Program-made: the position numbers and the translations under genes | Shown: positions 47,601-56,321 of the stretch, one piece after another | Position numbering within the stretch: the first letter of the stretch is position 1 | Layout: each line of letters starts with the position of its first letter | The notes under the pieces: model-generated | Told to the model about the DNA's origin: nothing | Database searches by the model: none | The model's input: the letters and a program-made list of their open reading frames with translations, nothing else | From: Seminavis robusta | Taxonomy: Eukaryota; Bacillariophyta; Bacillariophyceae; Naviculales; Naviculaceae | DNA length: 64,000 bases | Reading direction: 5' to 3' | Assembly: GCA_903772945.1 (NCBI GenBank) | Contig: CAICTM010000168.1 | Coordinates: forward strand, 38,058 to 102,057

Positions 47601-50600
47601 CGACAAGGTTTCCAACGTTTCGGTCTGAGTATCTGGGTCGACGAAAAAGGCTGTAAAATAGTTCAGGGACTTCGTATCGTCCTCGTCATCGGTATAGTCT
47701 GAATCGTAGTAGGATGAGTCACTATCGCTTTCTTCTGCGTAGCGGTTCGCTTTTGGTCGCCGTCGACGTGAAAACTCCGTGATAGAAGTGTCTCCATCGT
47801 CGACAGTTTCCGCCCTCGCCTCCAGAGTAATAAACGATGATTCAACAGATGAGCACATTGTGTTTGGGTCAAGTTCCCTTGGGATCTCGTCGTAAAGATG
47901 ACTCGGATCCTCCTCGCCTTCGCCATAGTCCATCATTCTTCGTTTCAAATAAGCTGCGAACCTCGAGCGCTTTTCCTTTTCGGAACGTGCTGTTTGACGC
48001 GGCTCCCCATCGCGTTCAGGCGATAGAAAGCGATCGGGCCTTTCATAGTGGGGTCCCTTGTGCATTGCAGCAAAGCTTACTCTTGGCCTGGGACGATCAT
48101 ACTGTCTTGAACTCGAATGCTTCTTGAGGCCACCTGTAGTACTCGAATCGAGCTCTTGAATCTGTGATCCATCTGCGTCAGACTGCGGGTATTCTCCATA
48201 GTGCTGCTTCCGAGAGAGGCGCATTCGTGCCACGGGAGTGTTGGCATCATCATCGACATTGTAGCGGCCACTTTGAAGCATTTCAGCTCTTGAGTAGTCT
48301 CGTTCAGATCGCGTTGAACAGTTCCTAGACTTCTTGGACAGCCGGGATATAAGAGGGTCATCCAGATCTGGTTGCTTTCGATTGGCTCCAAAGAGGTTTG
48401 TCGAAGATCGATAGTCTCCAGTTGTCAAGGTTGGATCGAACAGCGTCGCCTTTCGAGGAACTTCAGCACTGGACTCCGCAGTTGATTGTGACTCATCTGC
48501 GTAGGGCTCCCTCGGAGACGAGGGCGCACGGATCAATTCGATGCACTCCCAGCTTTGTTCAGCCGAGATGAAACTAGGAAGGGAAGCACCACTTACATCA
48601 TGACCCCTTTCCGTACGGGTTTCATCCATGTCATCATCGCCATCGTCACTGCTTTCATCATACGTGCTATCAACCAGCTCCTCTGATTCCTCCAGTGGCA
48701 AGCTAGCAGAGCGGTTCTTCGACGGTTCCCCTTCGTTGGTTTTGAGAAGTAGCAGCGAATGATCTGTCGTGACCTTGCTCTCGTCACGCAGAACTTCCCC
48801 AGGTGCATCGTCCCCATTATCATGGAGAAGCACTTCTTGGCTCTCAGGCTGCTCCGGCATTACGCTCGTGGTGAAAGAAGGTAGTTCTTCAGTGCCACAT
48901 GATTCCGAGTACTGCATGGAAGTGTCAATTGCTGAGATGTTCAACGTTCGGTGGAGAAAATCGGAGTCGCCTTCGGGTTCATGCTGCTGCTTGAAAGAAT
49001 CACTTGACGTGGACAACGCATCCGAGGAACGAGAACGGAACAGCTCCACTGGTGCCATGATACCGTGGGTGGCCGGAGGTCCTGCATCATCACGATCGTC
49101 CGGTTGAAGGTTGTCCAGGTCAATTTTTGGTAGCAAGTTTGATGAACCATAGATGTCTGGCCCATTACTTATGTCAGCCGAATCATCTTTCAAAACAGGA
49201 AAATCATGTGCTGTAGCCACTGAATCCTCCACTGCTACTGATACATTGGCTTCTACTGGTTCTGACTCATTGGCGTCTTCGGTAACAACCGGGGTGGTGG
49301 TATCCTCGCTAGCTTCTTTGATTTCAGTACAAGGTGAATACCCTGCGCGGAGATCAACCTTGCCGCTGGGATTCGCTGAGCATGCCATCGTCATTACCTC
49401 AGCGCCATCATCGTTTTCCCTTAGTTTACAAGATGGCGGTAAGGGCGCGGCCATCACTGCGCAGTCTTGATCAATAGCATCCTCTCGAGAGGTAGCTGCA
49501 GCACCTTCGTCGACGTTTCCACTTGGCTCGTCCTTCAAGGTTTCCTCGTCGGTAGAGGACTCTATGTTTTCACTTGATTGGTCCCCTGTGGCAATCTCGC
49601 CGCCAGTGGTCGCTGTGGGTCTATTGGACGAATTGTCCAACGGAAGTTTTGCTTCAGAGGGTTCCTGCACCGGGATATCAGCATGAAAGGGCCCTGTGGT
49701 TTCACTAGCCGTAAGTTGCTTACTTGGTGGATCCTTCAGAAGACTTCCAGTAGAAGCTGTTTCTGAGGGGTGTTCAAATAGTTGCTCGTTAAGTTGGACG
49801 TCGCCATCAGACACTTCCTTGGGTTGTTCGGCTGGTGGATCATTAACTTGGCCAGCACTGTCTGAGCTTTCTGTAAGTTGCTCACTTGGTGGATCCTTCA
49901 GAAGACTTTCAGTAGAAGCTGTTTCTGAGGGATGTTCAAATAGTTGCTCCTTAAGTTGGATGTCGCCATCAGACACTTCCTTGGGTTGTTCGGCTGGTGG
50001 ATCATTAACTTGGCCCGCACTGTCTGAGCTTTCTGTAAGTTGCTCGCTTGATGGATCCATCAGAAGGCTTTCCGTAGAAGCTGTTCCTGAGGGATGCTCA
50101 AATGGTTGCTCATTAAGTTGGATGTCACCATCAGACACTTCCTTGGGTTGTTCAGCTGGTGGATCCTTAACTTGGCCGGCACTGTCTGAGCTTTCTGTGA
50201 GTTGCTCACTTGATGGATCCTTCAGAAGGCTTTCCATAGAAGCTGTTCCTGAGGGATGTTCAAATGGTTGCTCATTAAGTTGGATGTCGCCATCAGACAC
50301 TTCCTTGGGTTGTTCAGTTGGTGGATCCTTAACTTGGTCCGCACAGTCTGAGCTTTCTGTTGGTTGGTTAACTGTTTGCTCATCAAGTTGGCTTGCACTG
50401 TCTGAGGCTTCTGTTGGTTGGTTAACTGGTTGCTCCTCAAGTTGGCTCTTGCTTTCAGAGGCTTCTGTGGGTGGTTTGACCGGATGCTCCTCAAGTTGGC
50501 TCTCACTTTCAGATGCTTCTGTGGTTTCGTTAACTGGTTGCTCCTCAAGTTGGCTCTCACTTTCAGATGCTTCTGTGGTTTCGTTCACTGGTTGCTCGTC

Positions 50601-51695
50601 AAGTTGGCTCTCACTTTCAGAGGCTTCAACTGGTTGCTCCTCAAGTTGGCTCTCTCCATCGGAGTTTTCTGTGGGTTGTTCGCTTTTCTGCTCCCTAAGT
50701 TGGCCCTCATTATCGGAGGCTTCATTGGGATGTTCGCTTGGTAGCTCCGTGAGTTGGCTCTCGCAATCAGAGGGATGTTCGCTTTGTTGATCCTTAAGTT
50801 GGATCTTGCAATCAGCGGCGTCTGTGGGGTCTGGTTCATCTTTCATCAGGCTGTCGCGATCAGTGGACACGGCCGGTTCACGCTGCTTGTTGGGTTGCTC
50901 CTTGGTTGCATCGGAAACTGTTTCCACTAACTCGGCGGTTTCGTCTGCATCTTCTAATGGGTCAGGATCCAACGACTCGATATTCTTGTCCACCGGGTTT
51001 AACGAGTCAGGTGGAAGTGGTGCGTCTTCTGGATCCTCGCTTTCCATCCTTTCAGGTGGATCCTGTGGATCTCCCGTGTGGCGTTCATCAGGAGTTGCAA
51101 TGGGGTCTTCGTGTCCTTCCTTCTGGTCAACTGGAGGAGATTCAGCATCATGATCAGACTCTTCATTATCCTCCTCGTTTCCAAGATTCCCCAGCAATTG
51201 CGAAGGATTAACTTGTTCACAATTTTCTGCATCGGTGCTGTCCAGGGTATCGTCTTGTGTCTGCAGTACATTTTCAGGAGTTTGTTTGAGTTCAGCAATA
51301 TAGTTTGGTAAAGAAGTTGTTGAGGCAAAAACATCAATTTCCGAGCAGGACCCAACACTACAGGTACCGCCAACGCTCTTTTCATCGTCTGGACTTGAGG
51401 TGGTAGACTTAAACGATGCCGAGCTCAAAGAGCCTGCAATGCTTTCAGAGTCATCTTTGTCGGGTACAAGTTCGTCTTCTTTCTCGTCTTCTTTCTCATC
51501 TTCTTTCGTGCCTTCTGAAACTTCCTGGTTGGAAAAGATGCTTGGCTCTAGAGGTGGATCGCATTGGGATGACAGATCATCCAAGCAAATGCCTGTGTCA
51601 TCCTTCGCATCATCCTCTACAACTAGTGTTTGATCAGGGGAAGGTGTCGAAAAGATTGACTGGTCAACCTGCTTGATGCCGTCTGGCTCTGCCAT
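44697..51695 (-). CDS. Giant acidic repeat protein of 2332 residues, function unknown
   Basis: A single uninterrupted frame of 7 kb encodes a very acidic N-terminal half and a more basic C-terminal half. Residues about 290-665 are tandem 18-residue units of the type SxSxxQLxEQPxNxPTE. The middle has short folded-looking islands: SRFAAYLKRRMMDYGEGEED, DDTKSLNYFTAFFVDPDTQ, TLETLSKWCEDIAIPSAPKL. A helical motif recurs twice: WDRLEYTVDDLESATGKCFQ with AAKLEHIKKTQPEVYKVFLA, and WLNSAKDSLASTMESFIDG with AKLAKYSKTHPNLYSMLLDK. A WETF motif recurs (EWETFDGSPF, QWETFESSTF) with a final WEHFSPLSFDNNFTNW. The C-terminus is Ser/Arg-rich (SRFPSSSKSRSRAQF). No signal peptide or membrane segment is seen. The protein probably acts as a scaffold or cytoskeletal or nuclear disordered protein; this is a guess. 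The ATG at 51695 follows an in-frame stop. Confidence 0.8.
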   Translation of the reverse strand: MAEPDGIKQVDQSIFSTPSPDQTLVVEDDAKDDTGICLDDLSSQCDPPLEPSIFSNQEVSEGTKEDEKEDEKEDELVPDKDDSESIAGSLSSASFKSTTSSPDDEKSVGGTCSVGSCSEIDVFASTTSLPNYIAELKQTPENVLQTQDDTLDSTDAENCEQVNPSQLLGNLGNEEDNEESDHDAESPPVDQKEGHEDPIATPDERHTGDPQDPPERMESEDPEDAPLPPDSLNPVDKNIESLDPDPLEDADETAELVETVSDATKEQPNKQREPAVSTDRDSLMKDEPDPTDAADCKIQLKDQQSEHPSDCESQLTELPSEHPNEASDNEGQLREQKSEQPTENSDGESQLEEQPVEASESESQLDEQPVNETTEASESESQLEEQPVNETTEASESESQLEEHPVKPPTEASESKSQLEEQPVNQPTEASDSASQLDEQTVNQPTESSDCADQVKDPPTEQPKEVSDGDIQLNEQPFEHPSGTASMESLLKDPSSEQLTESSDSAGQVKDPPAEQPKEVSDGDIQLNEQPFEHPSGTASTESLLMDPSSEQLTESSDSAGQVNDPPAEQPKEVSDGDIQLKEQLFEHPSETASTESLLKDPPSEQLTESSDSAGQVNDPPAEQPKEVSDGDVQLNEQLFEHPSETASTGSLLKDPPSKQLTASETTGPFHADIPVQEPSEAKLPLDNSSNRPTATTGGEIATGDQSSENIESSTDEETLKDEPSGNVDEGAAATSREDAIDQDCAVMAAPLPPSCKLRENDDGAEVMTMACSANPSGKVDLRAGYSPCTEIKEASEDTTTPVVTEDANESEPVEANVSVAVEDSVATAHDFPVLKDDSADISNGPDIYGSSNLLPKIDLDNLQPDDRDDAGPPATHGIMAPVELFRSRSSDALSTSSDSFKQQHEPEGDSDFLHRTLNISAIDTSMQYSESCGTEELPSFTTSVMPEQPESQEVLLHDNGDDAPGEVLRDESKVTTDHSLLLLKTNEGEPSKNRSASLPLEESEELVDSTYDESSDDGDDDMDETRTERGHDVSGASLPSFISAEQSWECIELIRAPSSPREPYADESQSTAESSAEVPRKATLFDPTLTTGDYRSSTNLFGANRKQPDLDDPLISRLSKKSRNCSTRSERDYSRAEMLQSGRYNVDDDANTPVARMRLSRKQHYGEYPQSDADGSQIQELDSSTTGGLKKHSSSRQYDRPRPRVSFAAMHKGPHYERPDRFLSPERDGEPRQTARSEKEKRSRFAAYLKRRMMDYGEGEEDPSHLYDEIPRELDPNTMCSSVESSFITLEARAETVDDGDTSITEFSRRRRPKANRYAEESDSDSSYYDSDYTDDEDDTKSLNYFTAFFVDPDTQTETLETLSKWCEDIAIPSAPKLEELVKVAADFTLSGQTKKVTARPHNKGQENASTSSRNSSDKPHKEDQETPSSTRNVAGKVIKTKEDFVVNKAKPRSQDQEALSDFVDELEKEEPMVGEDEAPSQAKAPSISKGSQAEDDLPSTSPSTESQECGVLTLEDFQELAKMAAAAISEGTKQQETKRPVILRAHPVMLNSSTDSTEAAWDRLEYTVDDLESATGKCFQEKSKVHDRIAAKLEHIKKTQPEVYKVFLAKMAAAEKSGRKFDFRRDDLILRETAKEPGPTTTPGVQLVGTPSPQAVNDAEDLNTGHTKSTTQERCVSVKIEINNSAPKSVASEWETFDGSPFTPQKSAPRPAASAASADEFKWLNSAKDSLASTMESFIDGPKKMTKPLRAKLAKYSKTHPNLYSMLLDKVNEREAGLHPISETKRTMSVKAKNIPDEDDDTVEGSQVEVTEQDFALQKAPSPSLQPEGVTQDKDTLRYAMQMPATSAAIVAPIQADTSTPGRERSTSPCVGQHSPLPRLLKAESDSLGSHEPTPKAAMESSGPGSVDSKTSSEVQPAKESSELGSVENKKSSEVQPCPSSNRISRTDALEDRLRRRQSGSLAPAQKSAKHSPNVSFQSSKSHLSPGNPKRNVAKKIEFFTKTSITEEKQRAIDPITEEKQRAIDPPTQDKVGNARVSSQVSVFNKERSPDKAQATLKPSPSKNAPCPPPKAHTQNPYDEDEEFHPTEGRKFGNQRSKTPLSSNRSIRSSTDLSKTESMHESSPMSRSSAASRVSSRPEAVHARPTAIRTAMSHSKAKKSNQAPKSSVKTSATKICTQQDDNQSVPGSATSSQWETFESSTFRNFVIHSLTGKTASAPKQKETRPTPTPAVNSPPQLDLKATFLDSILPAPPSFPVKSEMHSQKDPWDFSEAAEAAEEHWEHFSPLSFDNNFTNWGVQGRQSPFPSKSRFPSSSKSRSRAQFSPSSVVDL
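45616..45685 (-). repeat. 36-bp tandem duplication in the giant gene
   Basis: Two near-identical adjacent copies encode ITEEKQRAIDP twice, followed by a third degenerate copy. This is a second, separate repeat in the same gene, near the C-terminal region. Confidence 0.8.
49690..50820 (-). repeat. Nested 54-bp/162-bp tandem repeats in the giant gene
   Basis: A 54-bp unit (18 residues) repeats with strict spacing; for example the segment tgctcctcaagttggctct recurs at 50431, 50485 and 50539. In the part nearer 49.7 kb, three diverged 54-bp units form a 162-bp higher-order unit repeated four times (the segment cagacacttcc ends at 49818, 49980, 50142 and 50304). Around twenty 18-residue units are present in all. 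No frame is broken. Confidence 0.9.
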
Positions 51696-52615
51696 TTCGC
51701 CATCGACTGCGACAGAGAATTTTTTCTTGGAGGATTGGAGCTGGAGGTAATAGTATTATTTGACTTGGAGGTCGTGTTCCAGAAAGCTACCACTACTACT
51801 AGCTAGCTAGGATTGCATGGATGGAGAGCGCCTGTGGTGTTGTGGAGTTTGCAAATGGCGGCAATTTTCTTCGTGAGGGAAGAAATTCTGGGCCATTCGA
51901 AATTGAAATGCTGGCATGCGAAACGGCTTTGGCTTTTCAGGTAAAGCAACGGTTTTGTGCTATTGGACGCACAGCTCCCCTGCAGGCCGGAGCAATATTA
52001 TGAGGACAAGAGGGGGGGTTGTGACGGTACATGTAGGAGTCATGTAGGTGGATTATCTACCGAAGGCAATAAGCGGTTGGAGCTCTGCTGCTGGCAAAAA
52101 GAGGCAAAGAGTAGGTCGTACTAGCTAGCTAGAAGTAGGGGGTTTGAGCGTACTGTACTGTAGGGAAGATATCCACGGAAGCCGGCTTGGGGCAAGTTTG
52201 TTTGTGTTGACATGTAAGCCGAGAAGTAGCTCTGCAGCCAGAAGCCTTGGATGCCGATCAGCTAAGTACCAGTAATGTAGATCAGCTTAGAACAAGGGTT
52301 GGTATGGTACGCACTTCATCATAGACTTGCAAGCAGGGGCTTCAGAGGGCTGCTCGGGATCTGTGCTTCTCGGATGGGATGGGATATCTGAACCCCTGAA
52401 ACGCTGCTTTTCAGTCTTCATAAAAATATATTTACTAGTACTGTACTTATAGAAGTGTATAGCTTTCCTTTTCAAGCATCACTTACTTTTGATAACGTCG
52501 AGCAAGAGACAGAGCGAAGACGGCGTCAAGGATGCAATAGGCAACGTTTCTTGCCACGGTTTTTAAATGATGCCGTGCGGGTTGGTGCTGATAGGACAGA
52601 GAATCAGTAAGTTCA
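51696..52615. other. Intergenic; no supported gene
   Basis: Upstream of the giant gene. CTAG runs (ctagctagctagg near 51800 and 52118) and GTAC/CATG palindromes (near 52027) are present. Short frames occur on both strands but none is supportable. The giant gene's promoter should be within the first few hundred bases. Confidence 0.5.
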
Positions 52616-54064
52616 CTAAGCAATTCCTTCAAGCAGAAGCTTCTCAAGCTCCGAATCCAGCAGCTGGGCCAATTCTTCGCTTGTCAACTTTTCCAGTTCC
52701 TGTTCAAACAAAAGAGCTTCCAGTGACGCAGCCGACTGATCACTGTCATTCACCGAACACAAAAAGTCTTCAAGGGAGGAAACACTGGGAATGCTCTCAT
52801 TATGAGAGGCAATGGAAGGATCACGCTCATGTCCAGACATGACAGAGAATTGGTTGGAGACGGAAGGAATGAAGAGGGATGGGGCTTCCAAGAAGGAAGC
52901 ACTGAACATGGGAGCTCGACTGTCTTGAGCCGACATGGGGGTATTGGGAGCATTATGGGATGATCGAGAACGAATGCGTTCTTGGAGACAAAAAAGTCCC
53001 TCTTCCACGTCGAGGCTCGCATTTTCGTCGCTAACTTTAACCAAGCGATCGATCAACTCTTCGTCATTGCGAAAGTTCTGTTGAGGGCAGTCCTGGCTGT
53101 CCTTTTCATCGACTCGGTCATCGTTGTGGTCATCTTCTTCGTCCCAGAATGAAATGCTACGGGTCCTTTCTTGATACAGATCGAGATCGGGGTACTGATC
53201 AGCAACATAACTAGTTTGATTCATGTTGATCAGGGGACGGCGGCGCTGCAACAATCGCTGTAGCAAGTGATGTCTCTTGCGCTGTTTCGTCTTGGACAGA
53301 TTGCGCGTACCTTGAAGATCTTTTGTACTGGACTTGCTTTGGCTTGGATCATCTGATGGACCCCACTCACTGTCCTTGAAATGGTTGGGTATCAGCATCA
53401 CTTGATCTCCAGCTGGTCTCTTCTTTTTCTTGTTTCGCTTGCGTCGGCGACCCATGCGAAAGATACAAGTCCATGCCGATTTGGGTCCCGCGGTTGATGT
53501 TTCGATTGTTGGTGCTACCGGCGGCGCATCTGTGTTCTCAGACTCCGTGGTGAGCGTTTTGTCTAAAGCCTTGTCTGGTTCTGGTTGCTTGTCGAGGCCA
53601 CCACTAGCTCCTTTAGAATACTTCTGGATGCGGTTCATGACTCCCTTCAAACCGGATAGACGAGAAACGCAGGGATTCTTGTCCGACGAAAGTGCTTCAA
53701 CCTCATCGTCCAGGGCCTTTTCTAGGTTTTCGATGATTGCCAGGACCTCTCGGCTGGGTGTACGAGAAGCGCTTCGAGACAACGATGTTGGCTTCTGAAG
53801 CAACAGCACATCGTTGTTCATACTGTCGTTTGGTTCATCTTCAATGTCATCGTCTGGCTCAAAACACACCTCCTCGTCTCCATCATCGTCGATAATCAGA
53901 GGTGAATGAAACAACCTGATCTCATCACGCCTAGCGTCTTCGTAAACGGCTCTGGGGAACGATGTCTCTCGAGTAAGAACTAGATTGCCCAGCATGTCTG
54001 ACGCCGTTACTTCGATCTCTCCGCTACGATGGCCGAAGCAAACCAATGTGGATGTGGATTTCAT
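52616..54064 (-). CDS. Unknown basic/acidic protein with nuclear-type signal
   Basis: The first in-frame ATG (54064) gives 482 residues starting MKSTSTLVCFGHRSGEIEVT. The same frame continues 33 codons upstream without ATG through protein-like sequence containing CKLCRQHW, so an upstream exon supplying the true start is possible. An acidic stretch (DDDGDEEVCFEPDDD) is followed by a helical region EVLAIIENLEKALDDEVEAL, a strongly basic stretch FRMGRRRKRNKKKKRP that resembles a nuclear localisation signal, a second basic region (KTKQRKRHHLLQRLLQRRRP), and an amphipathic C-terminus rich in Leu/Glu (EQELEKLTSEELAQLLDSEL). No domain is recognised. It diverges from the next gene. A nuclear location is inferred from the basic clusters. 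Confidence 0.65.
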   Translation of the reverse strand: MKSTSTLVCFGHRSGEIEVTASDMLGNLVLTRETSFPRAVYEDARRDEIRLFHSPLIIDDDGDEEVCFEPDDDIEDEPNDSMNNDVLLLQKPTSLSRSASRTPSREVLAIIENLEKALDDEVEALSSDKNPCVSRLSGLKGVMNRIQKYSKGASGGLDKQPEPDKALDKTLTTESENTDAPPVAPTIETSTAGPKSAWTCIFRMGRRRKRNKKKKRPAGDQVMLIPNHFKDSEWGPSDDPSQSKSSTKDLQGTRNLSKTKQRKRHHLLQRLLQRRRPLINMNQTSYVADQYPDLDLYQERTRSISFWDEEDDHNDDRVDEKDSQDCPQQNFRNDEELIDRLVKVSDENASLDVEEGLFCLQERIRSRSSHNAPNTPMSAQDSRAPMFSASFLEAPSLFIPSVSNQFSVMSGHERDPSIASHNESIPSVSSLEDFLCSVNDSDQSAASLEALLFEQELEKLTSEELAQLLDSELEKLLLEGIA

Positions 54065-54541
54065 ATCCAATAAAAATGTACAAGGACGATTCCAGGGATC
54101 AAGCCAATGTTGGCGGCATAGTTTGCAGGAAAGCTTCCAATTTGCTTCAAATGAGTTCGACAAGAAGGGTATCCATCCTTATTTCGAGAGGAGTATCACA
54201 AGCGTCGGAGCCAAAATTTGCCCAAATCCGAAATTCGAGCCAAATCTTTCTTGCATCCAGAAACCATCTGGGGGGACGCCGCCTCGCGCTCATCATCATT
54301 CTCATTTTGCCTCCTGGACAAAACGATACTTTTGACAGCTCTGCAGGGATCAAATGAGCGGGAATGGATCCAAGACTGAGAGCTTCCGTTTCCGTTCGCT
54401 TGAAGCTTCCAACGGCTCCGAAGTTCCGAGCTGAAAAGGAGTGCACAATCATAGATCCATCAACAAAGAACACATCCCCACCAACCACAACCAACCAACA
54501 TCAGGCAGCATCGATCAGAGCGCAAGTTTTAATAAATTGAA
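54065..54541. promoter_or_regulatory. Shared upstream region of two divergent unknown genes
   Basis: The two flanking genes diverge here, and promoters for both must be included. The minus-strand frame 54147-54494 could hold a 5' exon of the left gene, but no good splice pair was found. No regulatory motif was recognised. Confidence 0.35.
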
Positions 54542-55636
54542 ATGAATAGCAGCAGCGGAAGCAGATCCAGAGTCCAGCTCGGTATTCAACAAGCTGACGT
54601 GGAAGCCCTTGCTTCCGCGATCAGTAAGGATAATGCAATGCATGTTCCCATGGTTCCTGATGCCGTAGAAAAAGTTGTTTATCAATCTGCCATCAAGCTG
54701 ACCTTTAATCTCTTCTACAAGGGAATCTCAGGGCTGGATGGTTTGGGGCTGGTACCTTCTTCTTCCTCTAATGGGAGAGAACTCCACTTGGATCGGATGC
54801 ATCTAGATAGGGGAGGACAAGGCAGCATGAGTGAAGTGCAGTATCGACAATGGAAGTCTTTTGCAACCAAGCTGGATCTGGTTCCTCTGGAACGATTGGC
54901 ATCAGCTTTGATTGATAACGAGGCAGTGAATCTCACTGTCGTCCCGGACAACATTGAAAAGGAAATCTACTTCAACTGCCTCAAAATCATTTTCTGGGTG
55001 ATTGATATTATGAGTTCCAACATCAAAGTTACCCTGTGCGGGCACACCATATCCATGAACTTTGCCCCTGCTACATCTTCCTATTTGGGTTCTCGGGGTG
55101 GTAATGGTGCCGCCGTCTCTCAGTTGGTGAGTCAAATCAACGCTTTCATGGTCAACCCGCAAACAATCAAAGACTTTCAGAATCAAGCCAAGGCTCTCCT
55201 CCAAATGGACGGGAAGAGTCCAGGATCCAAGAAGGGAAATGGTTCCAATTCGGTCAAGAGTGGGCTTGCCTGGATGAAGTCCTCCTTGAACAAGATCCAA
55301 CAAGAGATGATTCAACAGTTGAATGTTTCGCTTTATGGTCTGATTCTTGCCATTGTGGATGACCTGCTCAAGAGCACAAAAATTGAAATCCTCAATGATG
55401 AGATCTCTCTTCGGGTGGCGTCTGCAGGTGGAGGCAAGAACCACGGTGCAAGAAAGGACAACAATCTCCGCTCAAGTAACCTGAATGGCACTGGCGTGGA
55501 TGACGTTGCTTTGGCTGTAGAAGCTAGTCTTGCCTCCTTGGAATTTGATCAAGAGAGGGCTCTCTTACAGCGACGATTTCAGCAATGGTCTCCCGAAGAA
55601 AGAGCCCAAATGCTCAGGGATCTTGGTCAGATTTAG
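54542..55636 (+). CDS. Unknown protein with an internal domain duplication
   Basis: The 364-residue product is not recognised. Two related segments stand out: residues about 20-60 (LASAISKDNAMHVPMVPDAV, EKVVYQSAIKLTFNLFYKGI) and about 116-160 (LASALIDNEAVNLTVVPDNI, EKEIYFNCLKIIFWVIDIM). Each runs LASAxxxxxAxxxxxVPDxxEKxxY and then a hydrophobic helix, so the protein carries two copies of an unnamed module. The rest includes LDLVPLERLASALIDNE as the lead-in to copy 2, a helical region around 195-275 (IQQEMIQQLNVSLYGLILAIVDD in part), and a C-terminal helix WSPEERAQMLRDLGQI. There is no signal peptide. A membrane- or lipid-facing role for the hydrophobic helices is possible but not shown. The ATG at 54542 lies just after tttaataaattgaa. 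No intron. Confidence 0.75.
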   Translation: MNSSSGSRSRVQLGIQQADVEALASAISKDNAMHVPMVPDAVEKVVYQSAIKLTFNLFYKGISGLDGLGLVPSSSSNGRELHLDRMHLDRGGQGSMSEVQYRQWKSFATKLDLVPLERLASALIDNEAVNLTVVPDNIEKEIYFNCLKIIFWVIDIMSSNIKVTLCGHTISMNFAPATSSYLGSRGGNGAAVSQLVSQINAFMVNPQTIKDFQNQAKALLQMDGKSPGSKKGNGSNSVKSGLAWMKSSLNKIQQEMIQQLNVSLYGLILAIVDDLLKSTKIEILNDEISLRVASAGGGKNHGARKDNNLRSSNLNGTGVDDVALAVEASLASLEFDQERALLQRRFQQWSPEERAQMLRDLGQI

Positions 55637-56321
55637 GGTACCTGTGGTATTTCTTTTTTTGTGAACGGCCGATGAAAATGACAACCAACATCAATCTTCA
55701 AGAAGAACTTAGACCGTTCGCTTATGAAATAAAATATGATGTCTTGACTGCTACTTGCACTACCCCGTACCGGCACAAAGCTACAGGTATACAGCATGTT
55801 GCTGGCTGCAGCAATGCTGTGTGCTCGCATCTCTATTGTCCCTGTGAAAGCTACAGTCGTACCCATTTATGTCTCCTCTCCATGGAACCCGCAAAGCCAA
55901 ACTCTTTGGCCCCCGTAATGGCCCTTAATTTCTCGCCCCTGATCCCATGGAACCCAGCTAGTCCTGAATTTTGACTCTTCTTTGCTTACTGTAAAAAGCC
56001 TGGATAATCTCTCTACGACTGTACTCCGAACCCCTGCACCCCTGGTGATGCTTTTTCTCTGCCTGGGGTGCGGAAACCCTGAAGGTGTCTGCCCTGTGCA
56101 AACAGCTCTGCAGCATTTGCAAAGTACGATACAGTATCCACGATTGAATATCGTGCTTGAAACCAACCCTCGAAAGATCTGAGAGCAGAGAGGACAGAGA
56201 AACCATCTTGGTCCACGACGTTATGTCTGTCTGGTAAGGTAGCTACGGTAGTGGGGTGGCGCAAAGGCACTGGTACGCTCATAATGTCTTCAATTGAGTT
56301 GCCTTCTTTCGTCTTCGAAAC
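55637..56321. other. Intergenic, upstream of the M11 metalloprotease
   Basis: Between two same-strand genes. The M11 promoter and leader should be here. Short frames on both strands overlap and none is supported; no repeat array or RNA gene was seen. Confidence 0.45.

Noticed and set aside
49696-50790. 364-codon Ser/Cys/Leu-rich plus-strand frame
   Set aside because: It is the reverse complement of the 18-residue repeats in the giant gene; the repeat period keeps it open.
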